Below are positions 16,733-16,818 of a stretch of 16,818 bases of DNA, in pieces. A program made the position numbers and the translations under genes. Origin of the DNA: Acanthaster planci (Eukaryota > Echinodermata > Asteroidea > Valvatida > Acanthasteridae). How positions within the stretch are numbered: the first letter of the stretch is position 1; each line of letters begins with the position of its first letter. The notes under the pieces are model-generated. The model saw only the letters and a program-made list of their open reading frames with translations, was not told the DNA's origin and searched no databases. The DNA is taken from positions 408,311 to 425,128 of the forward strand of contig NW_019091383.1 of the NCBI RefSeq assembly GCF_001949145.1. Direction: 5' to 3'.

Positions 16733-16818
16733 TATACCCAGCAAGAAATGAGACGGAGGGGTACCCCCCAACATGTCCAATCCCTATACACATTCCAGAC
16801 TACCGTTACTTAACACAT
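16733..16818 (+). mobile_element. 3' fragment of the same LINE family, 5'-truncated, runs off the window
   Basis: The last 86 bases match the reverse complement of 320-405 at 83 of 86 positions by hand count, with no gaps. They code the same C-terminal tail (YTQQEMRRRGTPQHVQSLYT). Similarity stops at 16733, consistent with a 5'-truncated insertion. It is in + orientation, opposite to the left copy. Confidence 0.85.

Noticed and set aside
1-16818. A CRISPR array, bacterial operon, tRNA or rRNA gene
   Set aside because: Introns, LINEs and MITEs show a eukaryotic nuclear locus. No regularly spaced direct repeats or RNA-gene folds were found.

Overview
This is a eukaryotic, intron-rich window built around one multi-exon gene on the + strand. 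Introns are GT-AG and 0.1 to 2.5 kb long. Degenerate LINE-type retroelements, palindromic MITE-like repeats and many TACATGTA-type words surround the gene. That pattern suggests a marine invertebrate, perhaps a deuterostome such as an echinoderm, hemichordate or amphioxus, but the sequence alone does not settle the species.

The central gene is an HPS4 orthologue. HPS4 is the Hermansky-Pudlak syndrome 4 protein, a longin-domain subunit of BLOC-3. I rebuilt it exon by exon from splice sites and codon phase: twelve well supported coding exons from 5525 to 15793, plus a probable tiny first exon at 3056-3072 that carries the ATG. Every junction keeps the reading frame. The model is about 1248 residues, against roughly 700 for human HPS4. 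Most of the excess lies in one 2556-base exon (9371-11926) coding a long acidic, Ser-rich, low-complexity linker between the N-terminal longin region (exons 2 to 8 start) and the C-terminal longin region (exons 9 to 13, ending SINLL).

Layout: 1 to about 1905 is a decayed, internally deleted LINE on the minus strand (endonuclease plus partial reverse transcriptase). 1905 to 2960 is non-coding with several hairpins. 2960 to 3140 looks like the HPS4 promoter and first exon, with E-boxes, an M-box-like TCACATGA, a YY1-like ATGGCGGC at the start codon and a CRE-like site. Intron 1 (3073-5524) holds a short GC-rich inverted repeat, a 646-base MITE-like element and a 212-base nested palindrome. 5525 to 15793 is the rest of the gene, with a telomere-word inverted repeat in intron 6, a hairpin-rich segment in intron 9 and a minisatellite of 5' splice-site-like units directly after exon 10. 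15794 to 16732 is 3' UTR and intergenic sequence. 16733 to the end is an 86-base fragment of the same LINE family, in opposite orientation to the left copy.

HPS4 is expected to pair with HPS1 as the exchange factor for Rab32/Rab38-type GTPases in the biogenesis of lysosome-related organelles. I found no second host gene, no tRNA or rRNA, and no clear operon-like or defence system.
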